Notes: generated by a model not told the origin, from the sequence alone. A stretch of 11,928 nt of DNA from Clostridia bacterium (GCA_017959485.1 JAGDAM010000188.1:1-11928); one strand, 5' to 3'. Positions 1-7,621 are shown, counted from the first letter of the stretch. Numbers and translations are program-made.

Positions 1-1
1 C

Positions 2-94
2 AATATAAGAGATATTGCAAGCTTTCGACGTGGGAACCGGCAAAGAAACAGCCGTCGTAATGCGTGCGACGGGTCAAACGTGTGCTTCCTGAAA
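2..94. repeat. diverged half-copy A of foldback repeat family
   Basis: This stretch matches the reverse complement of 7861-7952, the left half of the element described at 7861-8031, over about 92 bases with only about one indel. Shared blocks include TTTCGACG, AACCGGC, GCCGTC, TGCGTGCG and GTGCTTCCT in the same order and spacing. The copy begins at or before the window edge, so its full extent is unknown. It is more diverged than the 7861 element and appears to be an older or broken copy. Confidence 0.7.
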
Positions 95-151
95 ACAGGC
101 ACAAAAATCTCTCGCCAATCCGTATCCGCGAATTGTGCGGTATTGCCTTAA
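91..151. repeat. diverged half-copy B of foldback repeat family
   Basis: This stretch matches 7969-8030, the right half of the element at 7861-8031, in the same orientation. Shared blocks are GAAAAC, AAAAAT, CTCTCGCCAATC, CGAATT and CCTTAA in the same order. It abuts half-copy A, and both have their terminal-repeat end on the right. Region 1-151 is therefore two element ends in tandem rather than one intact foldback. This could reflect nested insertion or recombination between copies. Confidence 0.65.
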
Positions 152-207
152 CTCTCTCTCAATAATCCGTGAACCGCCGTGTACCTGACTGTACGCGCGG
201 AAATATG

Positions 208-244
208 ATCAGGAGGCCGCTCTGACGAAGAGTGACCTCCTGAT
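208..244 (-). terminator. probable transcription terminator hairpin of the five-gene operon
   Basis: Arms at 208-223 and 229-244 pair over about 16 positions with one G-U and one A-C mismatch, closing a 5-nt loop. Read on the minus strand the hairpin lies about 117 nt beyond the stop codon of the sialidase-like gene and is followed only by a weak T-containing stretch (CATATTTCC). It is a plausible end point for the 5932-361 transcript. The poor U-tract leaves room for a purely structural or RNA-stabilising role. The remaining bases at 245-360 show only a tiny GCATC/GATGC hairpin at 267-280 and no gene. Confidence 0.5.
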
Positions 245-360
245 TGATTGAAAAACTGACGGATAGGCATCATAAGATGCTGCGGTGACATGATAAACGT
301 GCGTGGTGTACGGGATATGACGCGGAGAAGATAACGTATGTTGCGAAATCCGGTACTGCG

Positions 361-1440
361 TCACGTTTCCCAGACTATCTGTTTGATTACCGCGAAACGC
401 GACTCCTTTTCGTAAAAGACGGTGAGAAGACTGCCGTCTTTTTTTTCGACCGTCGCGGGATAGCCGAGGTCGGCGGAAGGCGCGTTTTCGGTAAGTTTTA
501 TTTCCTCTCCGAAGCTGCCGCCTCCGTCCCGGCTGATCCTCGCTCGTATTCCGCGGTTGCCGTGCCGGCAGGCGTAGACGAGGATCACGGCGCCCGACGA
601 ATGAAGCAGAAGGTGCGGAGGCGATCCGGCAAGTTCGGGAAGGATCATCCGCGGCGTCGTGAAGCTTTTTCCTCCGTCGCGCGATTCGGACGTGAATACG
701 GTAAAGAGCGGATGCTCTCCGCTCCGCTGAGCCCTTATCGCGACGAGTATCTTCCCGTCGGGAAGCTCAATCGCGTGCGGCTCGCACTCGTGGATGCTCC
801 CGAGGCCGTCGGCGCAGTGGGGCAGCAGGGTCTTTACCCTGAAGTCCTCGTTTTCGTCGAGTTCGCACAAAGCAATTCCCTGATCTGAATACTTGCTGTC
901 GAACAGCTTTCCGATCCAGAGGATCCTCCCGTCCTTTGTCTTCATCGGGCCGTGCGGACTCGAGACCGGACTGCGCCTCATGACGCCGAAGGTCAGTCCG
1001 CCGTCCCGGCTTATCCGGTAGGTCGAACCGAGGAATCTTTCGCAGACGTCTTCGGGATACGTGCCGAAATAGCCGCGCATAAGCGCGAGTTCGGGGCTTT
1101 TGTCACCGTCTCTTTCGCATCCGTCGGCAATCCGCTTCTGAAACTCGGGAGTGTTGTTGAAGGAGGTTACGATGACTCGCTCGCCGTCGACGCAGATACC
1201 GCTGTCACGGTCGTCGAGCGGAGTGTCGATGACGGGAGCCGGAAGAGACCAGGTATCCCCGTCGTCACAGCTGTATGATATCACCGCTTTGCCGAAGGGA
1301 CAGATATGGCGCAGGCGGAAGCCCGAGCATACCGCCGCCAGCCGCCCGTCCGACAGACGGGCGACGCTCGGCCAGGCGAAATACCCGAATACCGAATCGG
1401 GATTGGAGACGATCGTTTTCGGCGGCTGAAGGATATTCAT
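361..1440 (-). CDS. sialidase-like Asp-box (BNR) six-bladed propeller protein, cytoplasmic
   Basis: The 359-residue protein has four Asp-box motifs of the S-x-D-x-G-x-T/S-W/F type at residues 57-64, 144-151, 253-260 and 303-310, the hallmark of the sialidase/neuraminidase fold. The propeller also shows recurring L-x-DG-R/K-L/I-L strands (residues 29-35, 169-174, 226-232, 334-339) and a C-terminal YP...FYEKE stretch like those of bacterial sialidase-family proteins. There is no signal peptide or membrane helix, so it probably works in the cytoplasm. A classical FRIP motif is not visible and the catalytic arginine triad cannot be assigned by eye, so the substrate may be another glycan or glycoside. 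The start is an ATG six bases after the upstream stop; no strong Shine-Dalgarno is present, which suggests coupled translation. It is the last gene of the five-gene run. Confidence is high for the fold and low for true exo-sialidase activity. Confidence 0.85.
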   Translation of the reverse strand: MNILQPPKTIVSNPDSVFGYFAWPSVARLSDGRLAAVCSGFRLRHICPFGKAVISYSCDDGDTWSLPAPVIDTPLDDRDSGICVDGERVIVTSFNNTPEFQKRIADGCERDGDKSPELALMRGYFGTYPEDVCERFLGSTYRISRDGGLTFGVMRRSPVSSPHGPMKTKDGRILWIGKLFDSKYSDQGIALCELDENEDFRVKTLLPHCADGLGSIHECEPHAIELPDGKILVAIRAQRSGEHPLFTVFTSESRDGGKSFTTPRMILPELAGSPPHLLLHSSGAVILVYACRHGNRGIRARISRDGGGSFGEEIKLTENAPSADLGYPATVEKKDGSLLTVFYEKESRFAVIKQIVWET

Positions 1441-1446
1441 GGTTTG

Positions 1447-2298
1447 TCAGAAATCGATATCGATATAGAGCGGATAGTGATCGGACAGCGGGTCGAACCA
1501 TTCGGGGTCGATACGTCTGAAGTGATTGATCACCGCGTCTCCCTGATTCTTGATCACTATATGGTCTATCGCCTTGGCAAAGACGCCTCCGTCGTCCTTC
1601 CGGCCGTAGCCGTCCTTGCAGCAGAAGTGGTGTCCGCGGGTCTCGTCGCGGTCGCCGAGGGCGAGGTCGTGAGTTTCCTGCCATCCGGCGTCGAACAGCG
1701 CGTTCATACACCTGCTTCCGAGCGCGGCGTTGAAGTCGCCCATGATGATCCCGGGACAGCCGTATTTCGCCATAACCTTTTCAAGTTCTGCCGATGCGAG
1801 TTTAATCTGGTACTCGCGGGCTACGTCGGAGCCCTCCTGATAGCTTTTCGACGCCGGGTTGCCCGACTTCCACCACAGATGCGTCGACATGAGCGCGAAG
1901 ACCTTTTTGTCGGTCCTGCTCTCGAAGACGCCCCAGGCGTATGACTTGGTTTCGCCGTTGTTGAAGCTGCCTTCGTATCCGGGGACGGCCTCAGAGTAGC
2001 GGAAGAAGCCGGATTCGAGCAGTTTGAACCTGTCGCGGCGGTATACGATGGGGGTGTCGCCGCCCGAAACGTACTCATAATCGGCGACGGTTCCGTCGGC
2101 GAGGGTGACCTTCGACATAAGCGACATCATAATGGACGCCTGCTTTCTCGATACCTCCTGCAGTCCGAGGACGTCGGGCGCGGCTTCAAGATAGGCGCGG
2201 ACGAGTCCGGGAACGCGGGCTTCGGCGGAGCAGTCGCCTCCGATTTCCTCCCAGAGGTTTCTGTCGCATTTCCATTGGTTATTAGACATCAGGATCAT
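1447..2298 (-). CDS. endonuclease/exonuclease/phosphatase (EEP) family metal-dependent hydrolase
   Basis: The 283-residue protein carries the EEP-fold signature in order: N-terminal ILMSNNQW strand, catalytic metal-binding Glu48 in LQEV, the YRRDRF strand near 86-91, His140 in STHLWW, GDFN at 187-190 and SDHYP at 272-276 with the Asp-His pair D273/H274. These families cleave phosphodiester or phosphomonoester bonds (nucleases, inositol phosphatases, sphingomyelinases); the substrate here is unknown. There is no signal peptide, so it is likely cytoplasmic. The ATG at 2298 was chosen because AAGGAG lies 9 nt upstream (2308-2313). The open frame extends to 2469, but that extension is low-complexity and overlaps the transporter gene. 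The start overlaps the transporter stop by 17 bp, indicating one transcript. An alternative start at 2289 has worse spacing. Confidence 0.9.
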   Translation of the reverse strand: MILMSNNQWKCDRNLWEEIGGDCSAEARVPGLVRAYLEAAPDVLGLQEVSRKQASIMMSLMSKVTLADGTVADYEYVSGGDTPIVYRRDRFKLLESGFFRYSEAVPGYEGSFNNGETKSYAWGVFESRTDKKVFALMSTHLWWKSGNPASKSYQEGSDVAREYQIKLASAELEKVMAKYGCPGIIMGDFNAALGSRCMNALFDAGWQETHDLALGDRDETRGHHFCCKDGYGRKDDGGVFAKAIDHIVIKNQGDAVINHFRRIDPEWFDPLSDHYPLYIDIDF

Positions 2299-3229
2299 TG
2301 TACCGTTCTCCTTTTGACGTATTATTCCTGTTCGTTTTATTATTCGTCTTAACCGGGATCTGAGCCGCCGAGACGGCGGCAAAAAGGATCGCGCAGCCGC
2401 AGAGTTCGATGCCGGAGAGTTTCTGCCCGAGCAGTATCCAGCCGCCGAAGGCGCTGAATACCGATTCAAGACTCATTATAAGTCCGGCTGCGGTCGGAGG
2501 GCAGTCGCGCTGTCCTAAAATTTGGAGTGTGAATCCCGCGGCGCCCGACATAAGTCCGCTGTATAACAGACTCGGAAGCGCGTCCCGGAGGTCCTGCGCG
2601 GACGGCAGGCCGGTGAACGCCAGCGGTATGCAGCAGACGGCGGCGCTGACCGCGAACTGCACGAAGGAGAGAAGTATTCCGTCGATCTCGGGAGTCAGAG
2701 TCATATCGACGCCGGTGATCTGTACCGCGTAAAGCACGGCGCAGATAACGAGAAGCGCCTCGCCTAACCCGAAGGAACCGAAGTCCCCGCCTCCGCAGAT
2801 GAGCCACAGCCCGACGGCGGCGACGGCGGCGCAGGGCCAGACGGTCCAGGCGGGCCGCTTTCCGACAGCGAGGCCGATAAATGGCAGAATGATGATATAC
2901 AGCGATGTTATAAATCCGCTTTTTCCGGCGGAGCCGGTCAGATCCACTCCGAACTGCTGCACGCAGGTGGCGGCAGCGAGTATCACCCCGGTGAAGGTCC
3001 CGCCGATCAGAGTTCTTTTCAGGACGGGGCGCGGCGGAAGCCCGCCGTAGCGGCGCTTTACCGATACCGCCGCGACCGGGAGCAGACCGACCGCCGCGGT
3101 TAAGAGGCGCAGCGTGTTGAAGGGAACGGCGCCGATGATCGCCCCTCCCGCCGACTGCGCGGCGAAGCCGAATCCCCAGATGACCGCGGTCAGAAGAAGG
3201 ATCAGACTACCTTTCAGTCGTTTGTTCAT
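2282..3229 (-). CDS. EamA/DMT-superfamily membrane transporter
   Basis: The 315-residue protein is almost entirely hydrophobic segments, consistent with ten transmembrane helices in two tandem EamA domains (about residues 7-144 and 154-291). Typical landmarks are the early TAVIWGFGF helix (14-22) and the terminal ESVFSAFGGWILLG helix pair (255-268). The position often occupied by Glu after the final LLG is Gln269 here. Family members export or import small metabolites such as amino acids, nucleosides and sugars; the substrate cannot be read from sequence. A polar Asn/Lys-rich tail follows the last helix. Translation starts four bases after the upstream TGA (TGACGCGATG) without a clear Shine-Dalgarno, so it is probably coupled to the previous gene. 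It lies between an anchored propeller protein and an EEP hydrolase. Confidence 0.9.
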   Translation of the reverse strand: MNKRLKGSLILLLTAVIWGFGFAAQSAGGAIIGAVPFNTLRLLTAAVGLLPVAAVSVKRRYGGLPPRPVLKRTLIGGTFTGVILAAATCVQQFGVDLTGSAGKSGFITSLYIIILPFIGLAVGKRPAWTVWPCAAVAAVGLWLICGGGDFGSFGLGEALLVICAVLYAVQITGVDMTLTPEIDGILLSFVQFAVSAAVCCIPLAFTGLPSAQDLRDALPSLLYSGLMSGAAGFTLQILGQRDCPPTAAGLIMSLESVFSAFGGWILLGQKLSGIELCGCAILFAAVSAAQIPVKTNNKTNRNNTSKGERYNDPDV

Positions 3230-3233
3230 CGCG

Positions 3234-4271
3234 TCAGCCGGGGTTTCTCAGGTCGGGTTTGACCGACGAGCCGGGGTCGGGCATTGTAATTTCGGTGACC
3301 GAACCGACCGAGAAGGGAAGCAGCCCCGAACCGTATTTGCGTGCTCCGGCCTCAAAGCCGACCATCAGCCGTGTGCCTCGGAATTCGATATCCTCGCTCA
3401 TGTGCGGCATCTTCATGTCCTCGACGTGCCGTTTGCCGTCAAGTATGAGCAGAGGAATTCCGTCGACCGTTCCGTCGGGATCGCCGGATGCGTCGTAGCG
3501 GCGCAGAACCGAATCCGACAGTCCGGAGGAACAGGAGAGGACGATCCGCGCGCCCGAGAGGAAGGCAAAGCCCTGAACCTCGTCGCAGACCGAGATGACG
3601 AAATCGGGAGATGAGGGATCGGCCAGTCCGTATTCGCCGCCCGCCGAGAGGGCGTAGGCGTATACGAAGGCCGCGTTTTCGCCTCCGTCCGAAGTTTTTA
3701 TAACGTGAGAGGCGTCGGTCTCGTATCCTTCGGCGTGGTATTCGCCGACGTAAAGATACTGTCCGTCACTGGAGCAGAACGAGGAGCGGCAGGATACCGG
3801 GAATGATCCCGAGAAACTGACCGTGTCTCCGTCCTTCGCCGAAAGGACCGCGTTTTTATCAAGTACGAATATCTTCGACGCGTTGCTGACGTAGAGATAG
3901 TCTCCGGCGGCGGTGACGCCTCCGGCGTGTCCCTTGTAGACCGATCCGTCCTCGCGCGAGAGCAGGATCTTTACCGTTTCTTTACCGTCTTTGACGATAT
4001 ATATTCTCGAATTGCTTCCGTTCTGCATATAACCGCAGATTATCACGTCGGAAGAGCCCTCGAATGAGGTCACGCCCTGCGGTATGAAGCCCTCGGAGAG
4101 CCCGGGGATTTTGCAGAGCTTTTCGGATTTTTTGTAGAAATCCGGATAGAAGAGCGGCCCGGCGAAGAGGCAGAAGGCGGCGTAGAGAAGGGCGGCGCCG
4201 CAGAGCGACGACAGGATAATAATCAAGATCTTTTTCAGCTTTCTTTTGCCGCTTTTATTATTCTTTTTCAT
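3234..4271 (-). CDS. membrane-anchored extracytoplasmic propeller-like protein of unknown function
   Basis: The 345-residue protein has a basic N-terminus (KKNNKSGKRKLKK), a single helix at about 14-38 without a cleavage site or lipobox, and a long extracytoplasmic part. That part starts with an IPGLSEGFIPQGV segment (55-67), then ICGYM (78-82), a GHAGGVTAAGDYLYVS segment (115-129) and several short strand-turn repeats ending in YLYV or I-F/V-L-D. This pattern suggests a beta-propeller. A late MKMPHMSEDIEF block (287-298) seems conserved-looking. I recall similar hypothetical proteins in Firmicutes but cannot name a characterised family. The ATG at 4271 overlaps the previous stop as ATGA, so translation is coupled. 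The open frame could start at 4403, but that extension is Arg-rich and lies inside the SGNH gene. It probably acts on the outer face of the membrane with the lipoprotein encoded just upstream. Confidence 0.75.
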   Translation of the reverse strand: MKKNNKSGKRKLKKILIIILSSLCGAALLYAAFCLFAGPLFYPDFYKKSEKLCKIPGLSEGFIPQGVTSFEGSSDVIICGYMQNGSNSRIYIVKDGKETVKILLSREDGSVYKGHAGGVTAAGDYLYVSNASKIFVLDKNAVLSAKDGDTVSFSGSFPVSCRSSFCSSDGQYLYVGEYHAEGYETDASHVIKTSDGGENAAFVYAYALSAGGEYGLADPSSPDFVISVCDEVQGFAFLSGARIVLSCSSGLSDSVLRRYDASGDPDGTVDGIPLLILDGKRHVEDMKMPHMSEDIEFRGTRLMVGFEAGARKYGSGLLPFSVGSVTEITMPDPGSSVKPDLRNPG

Positions 4272-5932
4272 GAAACCGTTTGTGCGGGCATATATTTTGC
4301 CGCGATTTCCCGGAGCTTGCCGGCGAGTTCGGCGGACAGTCCGTTCCTTTCCGAGAGTCCTTCGGGTATCTGTTTGCCGAAGACCGCCGAATAAATCATG
4401 CACGCCTGCAGATAACCGAGTCCGGCTTCTTCGGGATTAGCGTAGTCGAGATATGCCTGTCCGTAGTTTATGACACCTATTCCGAATTCCGCCGCCCAGC
4501 TGTCGGCCAGCTCTTTGAAGAATGCCGATCCCTCGGCAGCCGAGTAGCTTTCCTTGGATCCGGTGTCGGTGTATCCCGGCGTGTCGGCTCTGAAGATCGA
4601 GGGCTTGGATTTGCTGTTGAGCGTAAAGATGAAGATGTTTTCGGTTTCGGCTTTCAGCAGCGGAATGACCGATGCCAGCGCGTCGTGTTCGGACTTTTGC
4701 ACGTCGGCCGACGATTTTGTAATCCGCCGGGTCATCTGTATGATTATCGCGTCCCATTCGGTCTCGGCGAGCGCCGCGCGCAGACCGAGGTCGCCCGATT
4801 CGGACACGAGATCGTTGATTACGAAGGTCGAACTTCTAACGTATCTTGTGACGGCGGTCTTTCCGTCGGCTTCGGCAAAGAGTTTTGAAAAGACGGTTGC
4901 GCACGCATAGTCGTCCATCAGATTCGATCCGACGATTAAAAGGTTGAAACCGCGGTCTGCCGCAGGGTCTTCGCTGAAATCGGGAAGCTTGCCTTCGAGC
5001 ACAGTCGAGGCGGCTACCGCCTTTGATTCGGCTTCCGACGAAAGATTCATCGTGTAGGAGGTCCCGTCGGGACTTTCGCCGAAGACCGTGGCGTAAATCA
5101 CGCAGGCGGCGAGGAAGGATCCGTCGGGCGACGGATGGCGCTCGTCGGTGTGATAGAGGTTTACGGTCCTGTTTGCGGATATGAAGTTTTCAAAGGCGTA
5201 TCCGGCGTGCGCGACGGGAACGCCTCCCAGCTTCTGCGAAAGCTCGGCGCTGATTTCCTCCATGAATTTCGTGTGCGCCGCGCGGCTCATCGTGTGCGAG
5301 CCGGCCTCGCTGATCGAAGTGGGGGACGCTGCTTTGTATTCGACCACCGTTCCGTTGTTGTTGCCCCAGACGGCGTACAGGACGGTTGTCGCTCCGGCCG
5401 CGTCGGCAAGCGCTTTCAGCTTCGCCGCCGATTCGAATTCGGCGTTTTTCACCGTTTCCTCATAGGGGGAGATCCGCCGGGAGGGTTCGATTACAAGGTA
5501 ATCCCACTTGCGGTTTTTGAGCAGCGGGATTGCCTGGGCGCCCACTTCGGTCGATTCGGAGGCAAAATCCGACATTGTGGCGCTGCCTTTGGTGACAGAC
5601 GTCACGCTGACCTTCTTTCCGGCGCCGCGGGCGACCGACTCGAATATCTGCGGCATGTCGTTGTAATACATGAGACTGTTGCCGAGAAAGAGGACGTCGA
5701 GCGTATCGTCTTCCGAAGCGGTTTCGGTTGAAGCCGGCTCTCCGGCCGTCCCGGAGTCGGAACCGGACGGGGTCTCGCTTTGGGGAGAAGTCGCGGCGGT
5801 ATCCTGCCGCTGCGTGCCGGAAGCTTCGTTCGTGCCGTCGTTCTGTCCCGCGGGGGAAGTTCCGCCGCACCCGAAGAGGGTAAGCAGACAGGCGGAAAGG
5901 GTAATTGCCGCGAAAAGTTTTTTCATATTCAT
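4268..5932 (-). CDS. lipoprotein with two tandem SGNH-hydrolase-like domains, second one degenerate
   Basis: The 554-residue product begins with a lipoprotein signal (LTLFGC, Cys22), then a Ser/Thr/Glu-rich linker to about residue 76. Domain 1 (about 78-290) has a GNS nucleophile motif (Ser86), a GNNN oxyanion-type segment (190-193) and a D-x-x-H block (Asp263, His266, in DERHPS), so it could be an active esterase, deacetylase or lipase. Domain 2 (about 329-525) repeats the same plan: LLIVGSNLM (331-339), WDAIIIQMTRRIT matching WDYLVIEPSRRIS of domain 1, and LQACMIYSAVFG (508-519) matching LAACVIYATVFG. It lacks the Asp/His block and its GNS has become GSN. The start at 5932 is preferred because AAGG lies 9 nt upstream; a second ATG at 5926 is possible. 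It is the first gene of the five-gene run. The substrate is unknown; acyl groups on glycans are a reasonable guess. Confidence 0.85.
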   Translation of the reverse strand: MNMKKLFAAITLSACLLTLFGCGGTSPAGQNDGTNEASGTQRQDTAATSPQSETPSGSDSGTAGEPASTETASEDDTLDVLFLGNSLMYYNDMPQIFESVARGAGKKVSVTSVTKGSATMSDFASESTEVGAQAIPLLKNRKWDYLVIEPSRRISPYEETVKNAEFESAAKLKALADAAGATTVLYAVWGNNNGTVVEYKAASPTSISEAGSHTMSRAAHTKFMEEISAELSQKLGGVPVAHAGYAFENFISANRTVNLYHTDERHPSPDGSFLAACVIYATVFGESPDGTSYTMNLSSEAESKAVAASTVLEGKLPDFSEDPAADRGFNLLIVGSNLMDDYACATVFSKLFAEADGKTAVTRYVRSSTFVINDLVSESGDLGLRAALAETEWDAIIIQMTRRITKSSADVQKSEHDALASVIPLLKAETENIFIFTLNSKSKPSIFRADTPGYTDTGSKESYSAAEGSAFFKELADSWAAEFGIGVINYGQAYLDYANPEEAGLGYLQACMIYSAVFGKQIPEGLSERNGLSAELAGKLREIAAKYMPAQTVS

Positions 5933-5951
5933 AAAAGATTACCTTAAATGA

Positions 5952-5997
5952 TCGCGACTGCCGGGGGAGCAGGTTCTGTCCGCTTCGGCAGTCGCGA
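5952..5997 (-). terminator. 12-bp perfect hairpin between the GLUG surface-protein gene and the SGNH lipoprotein gene
   Basis: The arms TCGCGACTGCCG (5952-5963) and CGGCAGTCGCGA (5986-5997) pair perfectly over 12 bp around a 22-nt loop. It sits 59 nt beyond the stop of the surface-protein gene and 20 nt before the start of the lipoprotein gene. A strong U-tract is absent on the minus strand (TCATTTAAGG follows, and AAGG is the likely ribosome site of the next gene). It could be a weak terminator, a processing or stabilising stem, or a leader structure controlling the next operon. No clear promoter was seen in 5933-6055, so some read-through from the gene upstream is likely. Confidence 0.5.
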
Positions 5998-6055
5998 AGA
6001 ATGTGGAGGCACCTTAAGCCCGGTGTGCGGGAGTGCGGAGCCCCGTTATTGGTTG

Positions 6056-7621
6056 TCAGTCGTGCTTTTTGACGATAACGGCAGCCGTTCCGACGACGGC
6101 GGCGACGGCGAAGAGCGACACGGTCATCGATCCGCAGCCCTTCTTGGGTTCAGGAGCAGCGGCCGTGGTCACTTCCGCGGTCTCGATCTTGCCGGCGGTG
6201 GTTGTTTCGGGTTCGGCTGCCGCCGTCGTCTGCTCGGGCGTGGTCGGCTCGGGCTCGGCGACGGTCGTAACTTCCTCGGTGGTCTGTTCGGGAGAGCCCG
6301 GGAAGCCGTTGATCACGGCGCCTTCGACCTTGCCGAGTCTCGCGTTTATCGCGTCGATCTTCGGACCCAGCTGGGCGGCGAGAGCGCTGACTTCGCATCC
6401 GGTTTCGGTCGCGGCCTGCTCGCCCGAGATGGTCTCGGAGAGGGAGAGGCAGTCTTTGATGAACATTGTTTCGTCGGCGGCTGTGATCTTGCCGACGATG
6501 CCGCCGACGCAGCCGGTCGCTTTCGTCTCACCGGTGACGTCGGTCGTATTGTTCACGCAGTCGACGACAGAGGTGTAGGTGTTCTCGGAATACGCGGAAA
6601 TTCCGCCGATGAAGATGTTCTTTCCGGTTTCGGATTTGACCTTTCCGCTGATGGCTCCGGTGTTGAGGCAGTTCTTGACCTCGAGATAGAGGGGCTTTCC
6701 GGACGAATAGGTGGCTCCGGTAATGCCTCCGAGGTAGATCTTGCCGTCTTCGGTCTCAACGGTGATGGCTCCGTTGTTTACGCAGTTGTCGTAAACGGTG
6801 TAGACGTCGATCGTCTTGTAGGTGGTCATCGAGCAGATGCCGCCGACGTGGGCGGTGACGGTTCCGGTCATATTGACCGAGATGGAACCGTTGTTGACGC
6901 ATCCGGTATAGGTCGAGCGGTTGCTCTGGCCGACGACGCCGCCGACGCGGCTGTTGGCAGAACCCGTGTAGACTATCGCGCCGTTGTTGACGACGTTGGT
7001 CACGTCACCCTCGAAGCAGTAGCCGAGAACGGCTCCCATACGGGGCTGGTTGGTGGCGGACTTAACGGTGATGTTGACGTTTCCGGTTACGTTGATGATC
7101 TGGCATCTCTTGTAGCCCTGTTCGGAGTCCTTGTAAACCCAGCCGACGACTCCGCCGAGTCCCGGGTTTCCGGTGAGCTGCTCGAAGACGAATTCGCCGG
7201 TGACGTCAAGGTTCATGATTCCCGCTTCAGACGTCCAGGTCGATTCGATGTATCCGAAAAGTCCCATCGCGTTCGATTCCTGGGTGATCGAAAGGCCGGT
7301 GATCTTGTGTCCGAGTCCGTCGTAAACGCCGCAGAAGGGCGTCGAGCTCGTGCCGATAGGCGTCCATTCCTTGTTGCCGAGATCGATATCGGCGGTCTGG
7401 GTGAAGTATTCTCCCTCGAAATCGTTTCCGGCCGCGACCTGCTCCTGCAAGCTGCGGAGGTTTTCGGGCGAGGCGATGAGATAGGGACTTGCCGCTGTGC
7501 CCTCTCCGGCAAATTCCGCGGACGAGGTTCCGTCCCAGGCGGCTGAAGCTCCGAACGGGATGACGGAGAACAGCGATAGGATCATGACTGCCGCAGTGAG
7601 CAGTGACAGGTACTTTTTCAT
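6056..7621 (-). CDS. secreted, cell-surface GLUG-repeat beta-helix protein with C-terminal GCGS/TM anchor
   Basis: The 521-residue protein has a signal peptide (MKKYLSLLTA start, likely cut after ASA at residue 27). An ASPYLIASPENL lead-in and a GYIE-type GLUG-like segment follow, then seven glycine motifs of the type V/L/I/M-G-G/A-I/V-x at about 156, 196, 226, 259, 297, 338 and 372. They are 30-41 residues apart, and most are accompanied by C-V/L-N-N/T-G-A/S-I. These repeats usually form right-handed beta-helices in adhesin-like or glycan-associated surface proteins. A Thr/Pro/Glu-rich stalk (about 441-492) leads to KKGCGS (493-498), one membrane helix (499-516) and a KKHD tail. No LPXTG motif is present. 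The gene has its own strong promoter and an AAGGAG site 7 nt before ATG (7629-7634). The role could be adhesion or glycan capture; the ligand is unknown. Confidence 0.85.
   Translation of the reverse strand: MKKYLSLLTAAVMILSLFSVIPFGASAAWDGTSSAEFAGEGTAASPYLIASPENLRSLQEQVAAGNDFEGEYFTQTADIDLGNKEWTPIGTSSTPFCGVYDGLGHKITGLSITQESNAMGLFGYIESTWTSEAGIMNLDVTGEFVFEQLTGNPGLGGVVGWVYKDSEQGYKRCQIINVTGNVNITVKSATNQPRMGAVLGYCFEGDVTNVVNNGAIVYTGSANSRVGGVVGQSNRSTYTGCVNNGSISVNMTGTVTAHVGGICSMTTYKTIDVYTVYDNCVNNGAITVETEDGKIYLGGITGATYSSGKPLYLEVKNCLNTGAISGKVKSETGKNIFIGGISAYSENTYTSVVDCVNNTTDVTGETKATGCVGGIVGKITAADETMFIKDCLSLSETISGEQAATETGCEVSALAAQLGPKIDAINARLGKVEGAVINGFPGSPEQTTEEVTTVAEPEPTTPEQTTAAAEPETTTAGKIETAEVTTAAAPEPKKGCGSMTVSLFAVAAVVGTAAVIVKKHD

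Noticed and set aside
1..360. CRISPR array or tRNA/rRNA in the left non-coding region
   Set aside because: The repeats there are two diverged halves of one foldback element rather than short regular direct repeats with unique spacers, and no cloverleaf or rRNA signature is seen.
361..1440. Calling the Asp-box protein a proven exo-alpha-sialidase
   Set aside because: Asp-boxes occur in many propellers; the FRIP motif is absent, there is no secretion signal, and no sialic-acid lyase or kinase gene lies in the window.
2299..2469. Longer N-terminus for the EEP-fold hydrolase
   Set aside because: The extension is Ser/Ala/Arg-rich without family similarity and overlaps the transporter gene; the start at 2298 has AAGGAG at ideal spacing.
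4272..4403. Longer N-terminus for the anchored propeller-like protein
   Set aside because: It would lie inside the SGNH gene, is Arg-rich, and would displace the membrane helix from the N-terminus; the ATGA overlap start fits operon style.
5948..7546. Plus-strand open frame of 532 codons opposite the GLUG surface-protein gene
   Set aside because: Its translation is Gly/Asp/Val-rich low-complexity without domains or ribosome site, while the minus strand has a signal peptide, repeats, an anchor and a consensus promoter. It is a GC-driven antisense shadow.
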